From WRIS01 sp031549175 (GTDB lineage: Bacteria; Actinomycetota; Coriobacteriia; Coriobacteriales; Eggerthellaceae), in assembly GCA_031549175.1 (NCBI GenBank), contig JAVBQH010000071.1, positions 1 through 15,574 on the forward strand: a DNA stretch of 15,574 nt. The letters run 5' to 3'. The position numbers and the translations under genes were made by a program. The notes under the pieces were generated by a model. That model did not search any database, was not told the DNA's origin, and saw only the letters and a program-made list of their open reading frames with translations. Below are positions 7,626-14,523 of this stretch, in pieces (positions within the stretch are counted from its first letter, which is position 1; each line of letters begins with the position of its first letter).

Positions 7626-9056
7626 ATGTTCAAGACAGTGCAGGAAACACACGAGTATTGTGCTCAGACAGGAATTCGGATGGTCGACTTCATGATGATC
7701 GACCTGAACGGGCGTTGGCGTCATTTGGCTATGCCCATCGAGCGCCTTACAGAAGATACCATGGTGCATGGTATCGGCTTTGACGGATCCAACTACGGGT
7801 TTGCCCCGGTAGAGTCAAGCGACATGGTCTTCATACCCGACCTGTCCTCTGCATACGTCGACCCGTTCGCCGAGGTGCCGACGCTGGCAATGATCGGCGA
7901 CGTGTATGTCATCTCCCTTCCTGAGAACTACCGCTTCGACCAAGATCCCCGCAATGTCGCGCTGCATGCGGAAGAATACATGCGCAAGACGGGCGTCGCA
8001 GATGAGATGCGTATCGGGCCAGAGTACGAGTTCCATGTGTTCGACCACGTCAGCTACTCCATCAATCCAAACGAGATGGGCTTTAGCGTTGATGCGAACC
8101 AGGCCGAATGGAATTCCGGGACACCGTACGGCAACCTGGGCTACAAGGTGCCCGGCCATGGCGGCTACCATATCGCCCCGCCCGCAGACGTCCTCAACGG
8201 CTTCAGGAGCCGCGTCACTTTGATGATGGAAGACCAGGGTATCGGCGTGAAGTACCATCATCATGAGGTCGGCGGATCCGGCCAGGTTGAGATCGAGGTC
8301 GAATTCGGCGGCATGCTGGAGATGGCCGACAAGACGATGATGACGAAATACCTTGTCAAGAATGCCGCAATCGAAGAGGACCGCACCGTCACCTTTATGC
8401 CGAAGCCGATATTCGGCGAGGCTGGAAACGGCATGCATGTCCATATGCACCTGTTTAAGGACGGCAAGCCGCTCTTCTACGATGAGAATGGATATTCCCA
8501 GCTCAGTGATACCGCCCATTACTTCATCGGCGGCCTGTTGACCCACGCACGCGCCCTGTGCGCCTTTACCAACCCGAGCACGAACTCATACAAGCGCCTG
8601 GTACCCGGCTATGAGGCCCCGGTCACCATCGGGTATGCGACCTCTAACCGCAGTTCGGTCATCCGTATCCCGGCGTATGCGAAAACGCCCGAGACCAAGC
8701 GTTTCGAGCTGCGTTGTCCCGATGCCACCTGCAACCCGTACTATGCCTATGCGGCAATACTCATGGCCGGCCTCGACGGCATCAAGAACAAGATCGATCC
8801 CGAAAAAGCAGGCTTTGGTCCTTACGACTTCAACCTGTACAACCTTTCTCCTGAAGAACAGGCGAAGCTGGAGCAGCTGCCAAGGACCCTTGACCAGGCC
8901 CTCGATGCGCTCGAGGCCGACCACGACTTCCTCTTGGAAGGCGGCGTGTTCCCCGAGCGCCTGATCCAGATATGGATCGCCAACAAGCGCGCAGAGGCGG
9001 CGGAATACAACACCATGCCTCAGCCCATTGAATTCAAGATGTATTACGACCTCTAA
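7626..9056 (+). CDS. glnA: Glutamine synthetase type I
   Basis: Makes glutamine from glutamate, ammonia and ATP, the main ammonia assimilation step. The 476-residue length fits dodecameric GSI. Conserved features are GFDGSN (51-56), GPEYEF, the HHEVGGSGQVEIE glutamate/metal region, TFMPKP (256-261), GNGMHVHMH (267-275), NSYKRLVPGYEAPV, SNRSSVIRIP and RFELRCPD. Tyr405 in NLYNLSPEE corresponds to the adenylylated Tyr397 of E. coli (NLYDLPPEE). The segment before it (AGFGPYDF) differs from the E. coli-type consensus, so adenylylation control is uncertain. ATG 7626 has a weak GGAG (7614-7617); a GTG at 7521 would add 35 unrelated residues. It appears monocistronic. Confidence 0.96.
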   Translation: MFKTVQETHEYCAQTGIRMVDFMMIDLNGRWRHLAMPIERLTEDTMVHGIGFDGSNYGFAPVESSDMVFIPDLSSAYVDPFAEVPTLAMIGDVYVISLPENYRFDQDPRNVALHAEEYMRKTGVADEMRIGPEYEFHVFDHVSYSINPNEMGFSVDANQAEWNSGTPYGNLGYKVPGHGGYHIAPPADVLNGFRSRVTLMMEDQGIGVKYHHHEVGGSGQVEIEVEFGGMLEMADKTMMTKYLVKNAAIEEDRTVTFMPKPIFGEAGNGMHVHMHLFKDGKPLFYDENGYSQLSDTAHYFIGGLLTHARALCAFTNPSTNSYKRLVPGYEAPVTIGYATSNRSSVIRIPAYAKTPETKRFELRCPDATCNPYYAYAAILMAGLDGIKNKIDPEKAGFGPYDFNLYNLSPEEQAKLEQLPRTLDQALDALEADHDFLLEGGVFPERLIQIWIANKRAEAAEYNTMPQPIEFKMYYDL

Positions 9057-9067
9057 AAGGAAAACAA

Positions 9068-9102
9068 GGGCCCGAAGGGCAGCCGAAGCGCCTTTTTGGG
9101 CC
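9068..9102 (+). terminator. Probable terminator after glnA
   Basis: GGCCC near 9069 can pair with GGGCC near 9098, enclosing an AAGG/CCTT stem that ends in a five-T run (9093-9097). The stem is imperfect. It lies 12 nt after the glnA stop. Confidence 0.5.
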
Positions 9103-9164
9103 ACTTTGCAAAGCACCTCCCAAGCGCACAGCGCATGCCAAGAACCTTTCGGGTGCCCAAGACC

Positions 9165-9209
9165 AAGCACCGGCTGCAGCCATTTTCGGATTCGCCTGCC
9201 GGTGCTTTT
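9165..9209 (+). terminator. Second hairpin terminator downstream of glnA
   Basis: AAGCACCGGC (9165-9174) and GCCGGTGCTT (9198-9207) are perfect complements around a 23-nt loop, with a short T run (9206-9209). It may back up the first terminator or insulate the next promoter. Confidence 0.65.
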
Positions 9210-9260
9210 GTCTGTAAAAGTCATATTTCGGTTATTATGCCGTTTCCGTAATAACCGAAA
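9208..9260 (+). promoter_or_regulatory. Promoter with perfect 12-bp inverted repeat (operator candidate)
   Basis: TTTCGGTTATTA (9226-9237) and TAATAACCGAAA (9249-9260) are exact inverted repeats, 11 nt apart. A TATTAT -10 candidate (9233-9238) lies inside the left arm, with a weak TTGTCT (9208-9213) 19 bp upstream. A regulator bound to the dyad would cover the promoter. The region is notably AT-rich compared with its surroundings. Confidence 0.55.
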
Positions 9261-9345
9261 AGAGTTCCTCGCTCTTTATGGTCATCGCCGCAAATTTGTT
9301 ATACATTTTGAGGCAGTGATATGCCTTCAAATGAAAGGTGGGGAT

Positions 9346-9642
9346 ATGCCTGAAATCAGCGAGAATATGCGAAAGCAAATCGAGGTAAAAGGATATGTGT
9401 TCGAAGAAGTTGAGATGATCGAATTTCGGGGGAAGTTCGATACCGACCTCCTCGGGTCGTATTGCGAGGCATTGTTCCGAACAAAAGATGGCGCATACTT
9501 CATTTGCGGCGAAGGCACGACAAGCTCCCCCTACCAGAAGCGTGCAGGCCTGCTTATAACAAACGGGACCAAGCTGAGGGAGCTCACTTCCGAAGAAGCC
9601 CAGAAATGGCTTGACAACCCCGTGACCTACCCGGGCCTCTAG
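9346..9642 (+). CDS. Small protein of unknown function
   Basis: This 98-residue acidic, apparently cytoplasmic protein has no signal peptide or membrane segment, and I do not recognise it. It has a short charged N-terminus, a probable beta-rich middle (ALFRTKDGAYFICGEG) with Cys40 and Cys54, and a C-terminal helix-like stretch (TSEEAQKWLD). ATG 9346 was chosen because AAGGTGGGG sits just upstream; an in-frame ATG at 9331 would overlap that site. It stands alone between the glnA terminators and a bidirectional terminator, behind a palindromic operator-like site. Confidence 0.75.
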   Translation: MPEISENMRKQIEVKGYVFEEVEMIEFRGKFDTDLLGSYCEALFRTKDGAYFICGEGTTSSPYQKRAGLLITNGTKLRELTSEEAQKWLDNPVTYPGL

Positions 9643-9673
9643 ACCCCCGTCTTAAACCCTCCATGCAGCACAT

Positions 9674-9702
9674 GAAAAGGATAGCCGTCGGCTATCCTTT
9701 TC
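9674..9702. terminator. Bidirectional terminator between convergent genes
   Basis: GAAAAGGATAGCC (9674-9686) and GGCTATCCTTTTC (9690-9702) form a perfect 13-bp stem with a 3-nt loop. A-run and T-run sit at the two edges, so it can end transcription of the 98-residue gene from the left and of the Fic-like gene from the right. Confidence 0.85.
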
Positions 9703-9732
9703 GCCGATCAGGGCTCGACTCCAAAGCCTTGG

Positions 9733-11004
9733 CTATTCGCAGAAGGACTCGCGCGCCATAATATCTGGCGGAATGGTTTGCTGGAGGATCCTTCGCTCCA
9801 TATTGACCACTTCGGTGGCCTCGAAGTAGCGGTTGCGCTGTATCGAGCTGTCTGACGTGAGGATGCCCTTATCGACAAGGTGCCCCACGGCGTCGTTTAC
9901 CGCTGAGAAGCCCTTCCCCGTAAGCGACATGGCCGATGCTATGCTCACAACTGGGATCCCGGGAAGCTCCCTGATCAAGATGTCGAGGGCGCTGCCGTGG
10001 CGATATTCACCAATCGTCGACTTCCAGCTGTCGACAATGTCGGAGATACTGTTCATGTATATCTCGGTAAGCTTGGACGACAAGGAGATGCATCGCGCGC
10101 AATGGGCAACCCAGTTATCCAAGATCTGGCCGACCGTCTTGTTCGTGAAATTCCTGCCAGTCCGGTAAGGGAGCAACAGGCAGGCGTGATGTTCGATATC
10201 CATTGCGGGTATGAGCGCTATAGGGGGGATCAAATGCTCATAGAAGCCCCTCCTCCTCATTATGGCATGGGAGAGGGCGCGGCCGGTGCGGTCCATAGCG
10301 GTTTTAAAAGGCTTTATTGCCTCAAGCTGGAAATGGGCGATTGCCGCCTGGGTTACCGGCGAGAGGCGCCTCGTGTTGGCGAATTCGAAAAGATCGACCA
10401 TCAAGGGCTTGATCATTTCCGGCTTGGGCGGGATGTATACGGTCCTGCCCTTCTCAGGCGATGATGTTGGAATGTGGTAATGCTTGTTACGGTAATGGGA
10501 CTGGCTGCCGTCAAGGCTGCCGTGCCTGAGGTAGGTGTGGACACCGATGAACTCATGTTCTGTCAAGGGGGCTTCTTTTGGCCTGATAGATATCCTGTTG
10601 ATCAGGTGCTCATAACGCAGGGCATCAAGCGTTGCCTCTCTGATCGAGGGATCCTTCAAAGAGTTGAGGGGAGAGTTGTTTATCTGCCGGTCATCGAATG
10701 GGTAGTCGCTGCCCCACATCTTATACATGGTATCAAGGTCGGGCGAGACTCCGTCAATGCAGATCGTTGCAATTGACTCGAGGCGGGCGATTGCCTTTCG
10801 CAGCGCAGAGCCGTAAGGGTAGCGGACGCTTCGCTCGTCGATCCGGGTAAAGGATATCTCTGCATCTGCCATAAGCGCGGTCGTCTTGTCTGAGAATTTG
10901 AATGATCGGTTCAGGATCGGCTGTGGAGTGTAAAGAGTCTTCGGCAGCTTTGGCATACGGAGATCTGGGTGCTCAACTTGTCTAAAGGTCTCTTCGCATA
11001 ACAT
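9733..11004 (-). CDS. Fic-fold protein with degenerate catalytic motif and C-terminal winged helix
   Basis: Fic enzymes usually transfer AMP from ATP to protein hydroxyls using HPFxDGNGRxGR. The 423-residue protein keeps the surrounding fold: YIPPKPEMIKPLM, then AIAHFQLEAIKPF. The motif itself reads K231-P-F-K-T-A-M-D-R-T-G-R242, so the catalytic His is Lys and the Mg/phosphate-binding DGNG is TAMD. The N-terminal inhibitory motif (S/T)xxxE(G/N) appears as TICIDG (80-85), with Glu changed to Asp. Residues of about 349-395 look like a winged helix (SIASAMSLTGKGFSAVNDAVGHL). The ORF is open throughout, so this is more likely a maintained pseudoenzyme or regulator than decay. ATG 11004 has upstream GAGGTGG; an in-frame TTG at 11049 (438 residues) has no Shine-Dalgarno site. 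A VOC gene lies upstream on the same strand. Confidence 0.85.
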   Translation of the reverse strand: MLCEETFRQVEHPDLRMPKLPKTLYTPQPILNRSFKFSDKTTALMADAEISFTRIDERSVRYPYGSALRKAIARLESIATICIDGVSPDLDTMYKMWGSDYPFDDRQINNSPLNSLKDPSIREATLDALRYEHLINRISIRPKEAPLTEHEFIGVHTYLRHGSLDGSQSHYRNKHYHIPTSSPEKGRTVYIPPKPEMIKPLMVDLFEFANTRRLSPVTQAAIAHFQLEAIKPFKTAMDRTGRALSHAIMRRRGFYEHLIPPIALIPAMDIEHHACLLLPYRTGRNFTNKTVGQILDNWVAHCARCISLSSKLTEIYMNSISDIVDSWKSTIGEYRHGSALDILIRELPGIPVVSIASAMSLTGKGFSAVNDAVGHLVDKGILTSDSSIQRNRYFEATEVVNMERRILQQTIPPDIMARESFCE

Positions 11005-11024
11005 GTCGATAAGCCACCACCTCG

Positions 11025-11092
11025 ATAGATAAGTGCTATCAAACGTCAAGTCAGATCCGCAGACGGATGGGTTGGAGGTTATCCGTCTGCGG
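11025..11092 (-). promoter_or_regulatory. Inverted repeats upstream of the Fic-like gene
   Basis: CCGCAGACGGAT (11057-11068) and ATCCGTCTGCGG (11081-11092) are a perfect 12-bp inverted repeat with a 12-nt spacer. No T-run follows on either strand, so it is a poor terminator. A second dyad, GATAG-ATAAGTG-CTATC, lies at about 11025-11041. Either could be an operator for the winged-helix domain of the downstream protein; that link is inference. Confidence 0.45.
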
Positions 11093-11126
11093 GGAAAAAG
11101 ATCAGATCACAATAATTACCGAACGG

Positions 11127-11591
11127 CTAGAGTGCCCCGATGCAATCCTGCATCACTTCGAAACGTTCCCCACTTGGGCCTCTGAAGAAAAGTATACGGA
11201 GTTGCGTACCTTTGTCGCCACAAGATACGAAAACTGTTTTGTTTTCGTTAGATAAGGGTCGGTCGAATTCGAGCGGCGGGTCAAAGGGGCCCGCTTCGAT
11301 AAGGATGTCTTGGGCATTGAGGAGGCTGACGAACTCATCCATGTCGTCGGTTCGTACCGAGAGGTGGTTCAAGCACGACCCTGCGGCATCGACTGTGGCT
11401 TTGTCTTCCTGTTCGAGCAGCTCGATGACCACGTCTTGCCACCCCTTGATCCAGGCCATCTTCAAAGGCTTGTCGCCCTCCATAGCCTCAGAGGAGAACA
11501 GGTGCTCGAAGCCAAGTTTTTCCGTATAGAATGCGAGGGATTCGTCAATGTCACGACAATAGATTCCGATGTGTTGAGATCCAGTTATCAT
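11127..11591 (-). CDS. VOC superfamily (glyoxalase-like) metalloprotein
   Basis: This 154-residue protein has two beta-alpha-beta-beta-beta modules of the vicinal oxygen chelate fold. The first starts QHIGIYCRDIDESLAFYTEKLGF and the second CLNHLSVRTDDMDEFVSLL. Candidate metal ligands His7, Glu57, His76 and Glu145 fall where glyoxalase I has His, Glu, His, Glu, so metal binding is likely. The substrate is unknown: the family includes glyoxalases, epimerases, dioxygenases and resistance proteins. ATG 11591 follows AAAGGA at good spacing; longer versions from upstream starts (to 11681) lack a good site and add residues unlike the fold. The Fic-like gene follows on the same strand. Confidence 0.88.
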   Translation of the reverse strand: MITGSQHIGIYCRDIDESLAFYTEKLGFEHLFSSEAMEGDKPLKMAWIKGWQDVVIELLEQEDKATVDAAGSCLNHLSVRTDDMDEFVSLLNAQDILIEAGPFDPPLEFDRPLSNENKTVFVSCGDKGTQLRILFFRGPSGERFEVMQDCIGAL

Positions 11592-11690
11592 AGAGATCCT
11601 TTCCCTTAGGTGGTTCATAAGAGAAGCAGTATCGTTGTGCCGGTCTCGTCGCAGGTGCGCCGCTGCATTTTCCAATAACAACGTGTGGTG

Positions 11691-11720
11691 ATTCTACCAG
11701 CCAGCAAGCAGGCCCATCAA
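11691..11720 (-). promoter_or_regulatory. Probable sigma70 promoter for the VOC gene
   Basis: Read on the minus strand, TTGATG (11720-11715) and TAGAAT (11696-11691) are 18 bp apart. Transcription would start near 11684, leaving a leader of roughly 90 nt. Confidence 0.45.
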
Positions 11721-11983
11721 GGCCTAGGCGGGAATGTTCGGCCCATGTCCGCGGCTATTGCGGTTAGGTTGGAAAAACAAAAATAAGGCCGGATAACCCT
11801 TCGGAACATATTGCGAAGACAAAAAAAAGTCTTTACCCTCGGGGAAAGTAAGGCAGGAACCTCGAAGTTGCGGGAGGAGGTGTGCCATCCATCAAATGCT
11901 TGCCTTGATCCATTCCGAGTAAACCCAATGCCAATCCCGATTTGGTCAAGTCCTGCGAAAAGAGTCCTGCCAAAACAAAAAAC
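11721..11983. other. Intergenic region between divergent units
   Basis: No credible gene on either strand. It holds an A-rich run (about 11774-11786), a short stem AAGAC/GTCTT around eight As (about 11816-11834), and a direct repeat AGTCCTGC (11949-11956 and 11963-11970) upstream of the molybdoenzyme gene. The direct repeat could be a regulator site. I see no confident plus-strand promoter. Confidence 0.4.
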
Positions 11984-12019
11984 TTGACAACGAGGGGCCT
12001 CAGCGCCCCCACTTGTCAA
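11984..12019 (+). promoter_or_regulatory. Leader hairpin or operator dyad before the molybdoenzyme gene
   Basis: TTGACAA (11984-11990) pairs with TTGTCAA (12013-12019), and GGGGC (11994-11998) with GCCCC (12005-12009), leaving a symmetric 3-nt internal loop and a 6-nt apical loop. It ends 8 nt before the GAGGAG ribosome binding site (12028-12033). No T-run follows, so it is not a terminator. It may be a regulator dyad, a stabilising 5' hairpin or a translation control element. Confidence 0.55.
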
Positions 12020-12039
12020 AGAGGAGAGAGGAGAACATT

Positions 12040-14523
12040 TTGAGCAGGGAAAAAATCGTTCAAAACCTTCAGGAGCGACATGAAGGCTCTAGGCATGTCT
12101 ACACCACGTGCGTCAATAACGGGTGTTGGGACGCAAGCTGCATTCTCCGTTGCGAGGTCAAAGACAACAAGATTGTCGCAATCGAACCGGACGACAGCCT
12201 CAACAAGAATATGGGTAGGGAAGACGTCGGGGAAAAGGCCTTCAAAGAGGGCATGATCCAGAAACGCTCCTGCCCGATGGGCCACGCGTGGCGAAAAGAG
12301 CTGGATACGCCGACACGGCTTCTGTACCCCCTGAAAAGGGTCGGAAGAAAAGGTGCCGGTAACGGGCATTTCGAGAGAATAAGCTGGGAAGAGGCGCTCG
12401 ACACTATCGCCGAGAAGATGAAATACGTGAGCGAGACCTACGGCGAGTCCTCTATCGCCTATTGCCAGTACTCGGCATTCGAAAGAAGCGACCTTCCCCT
12501 TGCCCCTTGGCTTGAAGGCGCTTTGGCGACATGGGGCGACCATTCCACCTCAGGCAACACGGCAGGCGAGAAGTTCCACGCCGGTGTCGACTTGGTCGAC
12601 GTCATGTTCAAGGGAACATCTCAGTCATATCCGGGGTTTGAGGCTCCCGACCTCTTCAACAGCGACCTGATCATCCTTTGGGGCTTCGATCCCCTGGTCG
12701 GATGGTTTGGAACAGTGCCCTATTACATGAAGCTCGCCCGCGAGCGGGGCTGCAAGGTCATCTGCATCGAGCCTCGCTATACCGTCTCAGCCGCAATCCT
12801 GTCGGACCAATGGATCCCCATCCGTCCTGGCACCGACGTTGCGCTTGAGCTTGCGATGGCGTATGTCCTCTATAACGAGGACCTGTACGACCATGAGTTC
12901 GTCGACAAGTTCGTAGAGCCGGAAGGCTTCGAGACCTGGCGGCGCTATGTCATGGGGGATACCGACGGCGAACCGAAGACGCCCGAGTGGGCGGCACCGA
13001 TAACCGGAATACCTGCCCAGACCATCTATGACCTGGCGCGCCTTTACGGCAATGCAAAGGCCTGCCACCTTCAGGCGCATTATTCGATAACGAAGAGGAA
13101 CCTGGGCGATTATGCGGGTTCCGGGTCGATGCTCCTCCAAGCGATGACCGGGAATATCGCACGTCCCGGCGGCTGTGAGTCCGGATGCTGCCTCGTCACC
13201 CTTCCTCATGTTATCCCACCGGCTCCGAACTGGGGTCGGGCACCTGCGGAATTCTTCCCCAAATCTGTCTGCAACAACAACAAGATCACCGAGGCGATCT
13301 ATTGCAGGCCGCTTTATGATGCCGGTGAGATGCCGGAAGAGGAATACCGCCGCCGTATCGGCTCACCGCCCGGCGTGCATCTGCCAAATATCAAGATGCT
13401 CATCATGGACAACAATTACGTGAACAACCAGCATCATGTCAACAAGCGTATGCGTGGCTATGCCTCCATGGAATTCTCCTGGGGTTGGCAGTGGCACGAA
13501 GGCCAGCCGTCGATGGAGTTCCTCGACATAGTCTTGCCGGCCCCCATCCATCAGTTTGAGACGATGGACACCTACTTCTTCGGCCAAGAGCGCATGTTCT
13601 TAGGCCCCAGCGGTATGCGCAACTACTTTGTGTACTGCGGAAAGGCAATCGACCCGCCCGGAGAGATCCGTCCGAAGGAATGGACCTGGATGCAGATCGC
13701 CAAACGCCTCGGCATAGGCGAGAAGTACAGCTCCCGCCTGGTCGACGTCGACGATCCGAAACAATGGGACGACGCGGTAGAGGCCCTGTACCGCGAGGCC
13801 TACGAAGAGTGGATCACCGATCCCACCGGAGAGCTTGCCGTCTGCGGCATCGAGCTCAAGCCTTGGGATGAGTTCATCAAGCAGCCGGTCGTCAACGTTC
13901 CGATCGACGAGCCCTTCTATCCGTTCAAGAACCTTATCGACCAGGGACTGAGCCCCTTCATGACGCCTTCAGGGAAGTTCGAGTTTGATGCCAACTATAT
14001 CAAGCAAAACCCCTTGAGCCAGACGAAATGGAGAGGCGAGCTCTGCTCCTATCCGGTTTGGCAGCCGTCATACCAGGATATGCCTTCGAATGACAGCTAC
14101 TACCATCCCAAGACCGGGGAGTTCCCGCTTTCGCTCGTCACCCCGGTGACAAGCTATCGCCAGCACTCGAGCAACGACCTGAATCCCTGGTTGCGCGGCG
14201 ATTGCTATCGACATGCGGTATGGATCAACCCAGCCGACGCGAAACCCCGGGGCATCAAGGACGGCGACAAGGTCTCGGTGTACAACGAGTACGGGGAGGT
14301 GTTGATACCTGCCTTCGTCACATCAAGGACCGTTCCTGGCACGGTGTCCATCCACCATGGCTCATGGTACCGCCCGAATGAAACCAAGACCGACCTCATG
14401 CCTTACGGTATCGACGAGGGAGGAAACTGCAACCTCCTTATCGGTGATACCCACCTGCCCCACATCGTGGGAGCTTTGCTGACTGCCGGATTGGTTCAAA
14501 TCAAGAAGTATGGGGGTGCATGA
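12040..14523 (+). CDS. Molybdopterin oxidoreductase large subunit, DMSO reductase family, cytoplasmic
   Basis: This 827-residue catalytic subunit binds a bis-pterin Mo (or W) cofactor. The N-terminal Fe-S region has Cys24-x4-Cys29-x4-Cys34 and Cys78 (CPMGHA) as likely [4Fe-4S] ligands, plus Cys38. The pterin domains follow (RLLYPLKRVG, RISWEEALDTIAEKM, IRPGTDVALELAMAYVL, KTPEWAAPITG), then the C-terminal cofactor-binding domain from about 690 (WINPADAKPRGIKDGD). Ser169 in GDHSTSGN aligns with the Mo-ligand Ser of DmsA (GDYS). Unlike DmsA there is no twin-arginine signal, so it should act in the cytoplasm. The TTG start at 12040 is set by GAGGAG six nt away; an earlier TTG at 12013 lies inside a hairpin. 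It overlaps the Fe-S subunit by ATGA. An aromatic or catechol dehydroxylase-like role is possible but unproven. Confidence 0.9.
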   Translation: MSREKIVQNLQERHEGSRHVYTTCVNNGCWDASCILRCEVKDNKIVAIEPDDSLNKNMGREDVGEKAFKEGMIQKRSCPMGHAWRKELDTPTRLLYPLKRVGRKGAGNGHFERISWEEALDTIAEKMKYVSETYGESSIAYCQYSAFERSDLPLAPWLEGALATWGDHSTSGNTAGEKFHAGVDLVDVMFKGTSQSYPGFEAPDLFNSDLIILWGFDPLVGWFGTVPYYMKLARERGCKVICIEPRYTVSAAILSDQWIPIRPGTDVALELAMAYVLYNEDLYDHEFVDKFVEPEGFETWRRYVMGDTDGEPKTPEWAAPITGIPAQTIYDLARLYGNAKACHLQAHYSITKRNLGDYAGSGSMLLQAMTGNIARPGGCESGCCLVTLPHVIPPAPNWGRAPAEFFPKSVCNNNKITEAIYCRPLYDAGEMPEEEYRRRIGSPPGVHLPNIKMLIMDNNYVNNQHHVNKRMRGYASMEFSWGWQWHEGQPSMEFLDIVLPAPIHQFETMDTYFFGQERMFLGPSGMRNYFVYCGKAIDPPGEIRPKEWTWMQIAKRLGIGEKYSSRLVDVDDPKQWDDAVEALYREAYEEWITDPTGELAVCGIELKPWDEFIKQPVVNVPIDEPFYPFKNLIDQGLSPFMTPSGKFEFDANYIKQNPLSQTKWRGELCSYPVWQPSYQDMPSNDSYYHPKTGEFPLSLVTPVTSYRQHSSNDLNPWLRGDCYRHAVWINPADAKPRGIKDGDKVSVYNEYGEVLIPAFVTSRTVPGTVSIHHGSWYRPNETKTDLMPYGIDEGGNCNLLIGDTHLPHIVGALLTAGLVQIKKYGGA

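Noticed and set aside
11081..11100. Hairpin upstream of the Fic-like gene as a terminator for the VOC gene
   Set aside because: On the minus strand the T-run precedes rather than follows the stem, so it does not fit intrinsic termination.
9733..11681. VOC plus Fic pair as a toxin-antitoxin system
   Set aside because: The Fic motif is non-catalytic and the VOC protein is unlike any Fic antitoxin; no evidence supports the pairing beyond adjacency.
11949..11970. AGTCCTGC direct repeat as a CRISPR-like or phage array
   Set aside because: There are only two 8-nt copies; at most a regulator site.
11984..11989. TTGACA as the -35 of the molybdoenzyme promoter
   Set aside because: No -10-like sequence lies 16-18 bp downstream; the region there is GC-rich (GCCCCC).
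11717..12019. Minus-strand 100-residue open frame in the intergenic region
   Set aside because: It starts at TTG inside the leader hairpin, has no Shine-Dalgarno site and has composition unlike a real protein.
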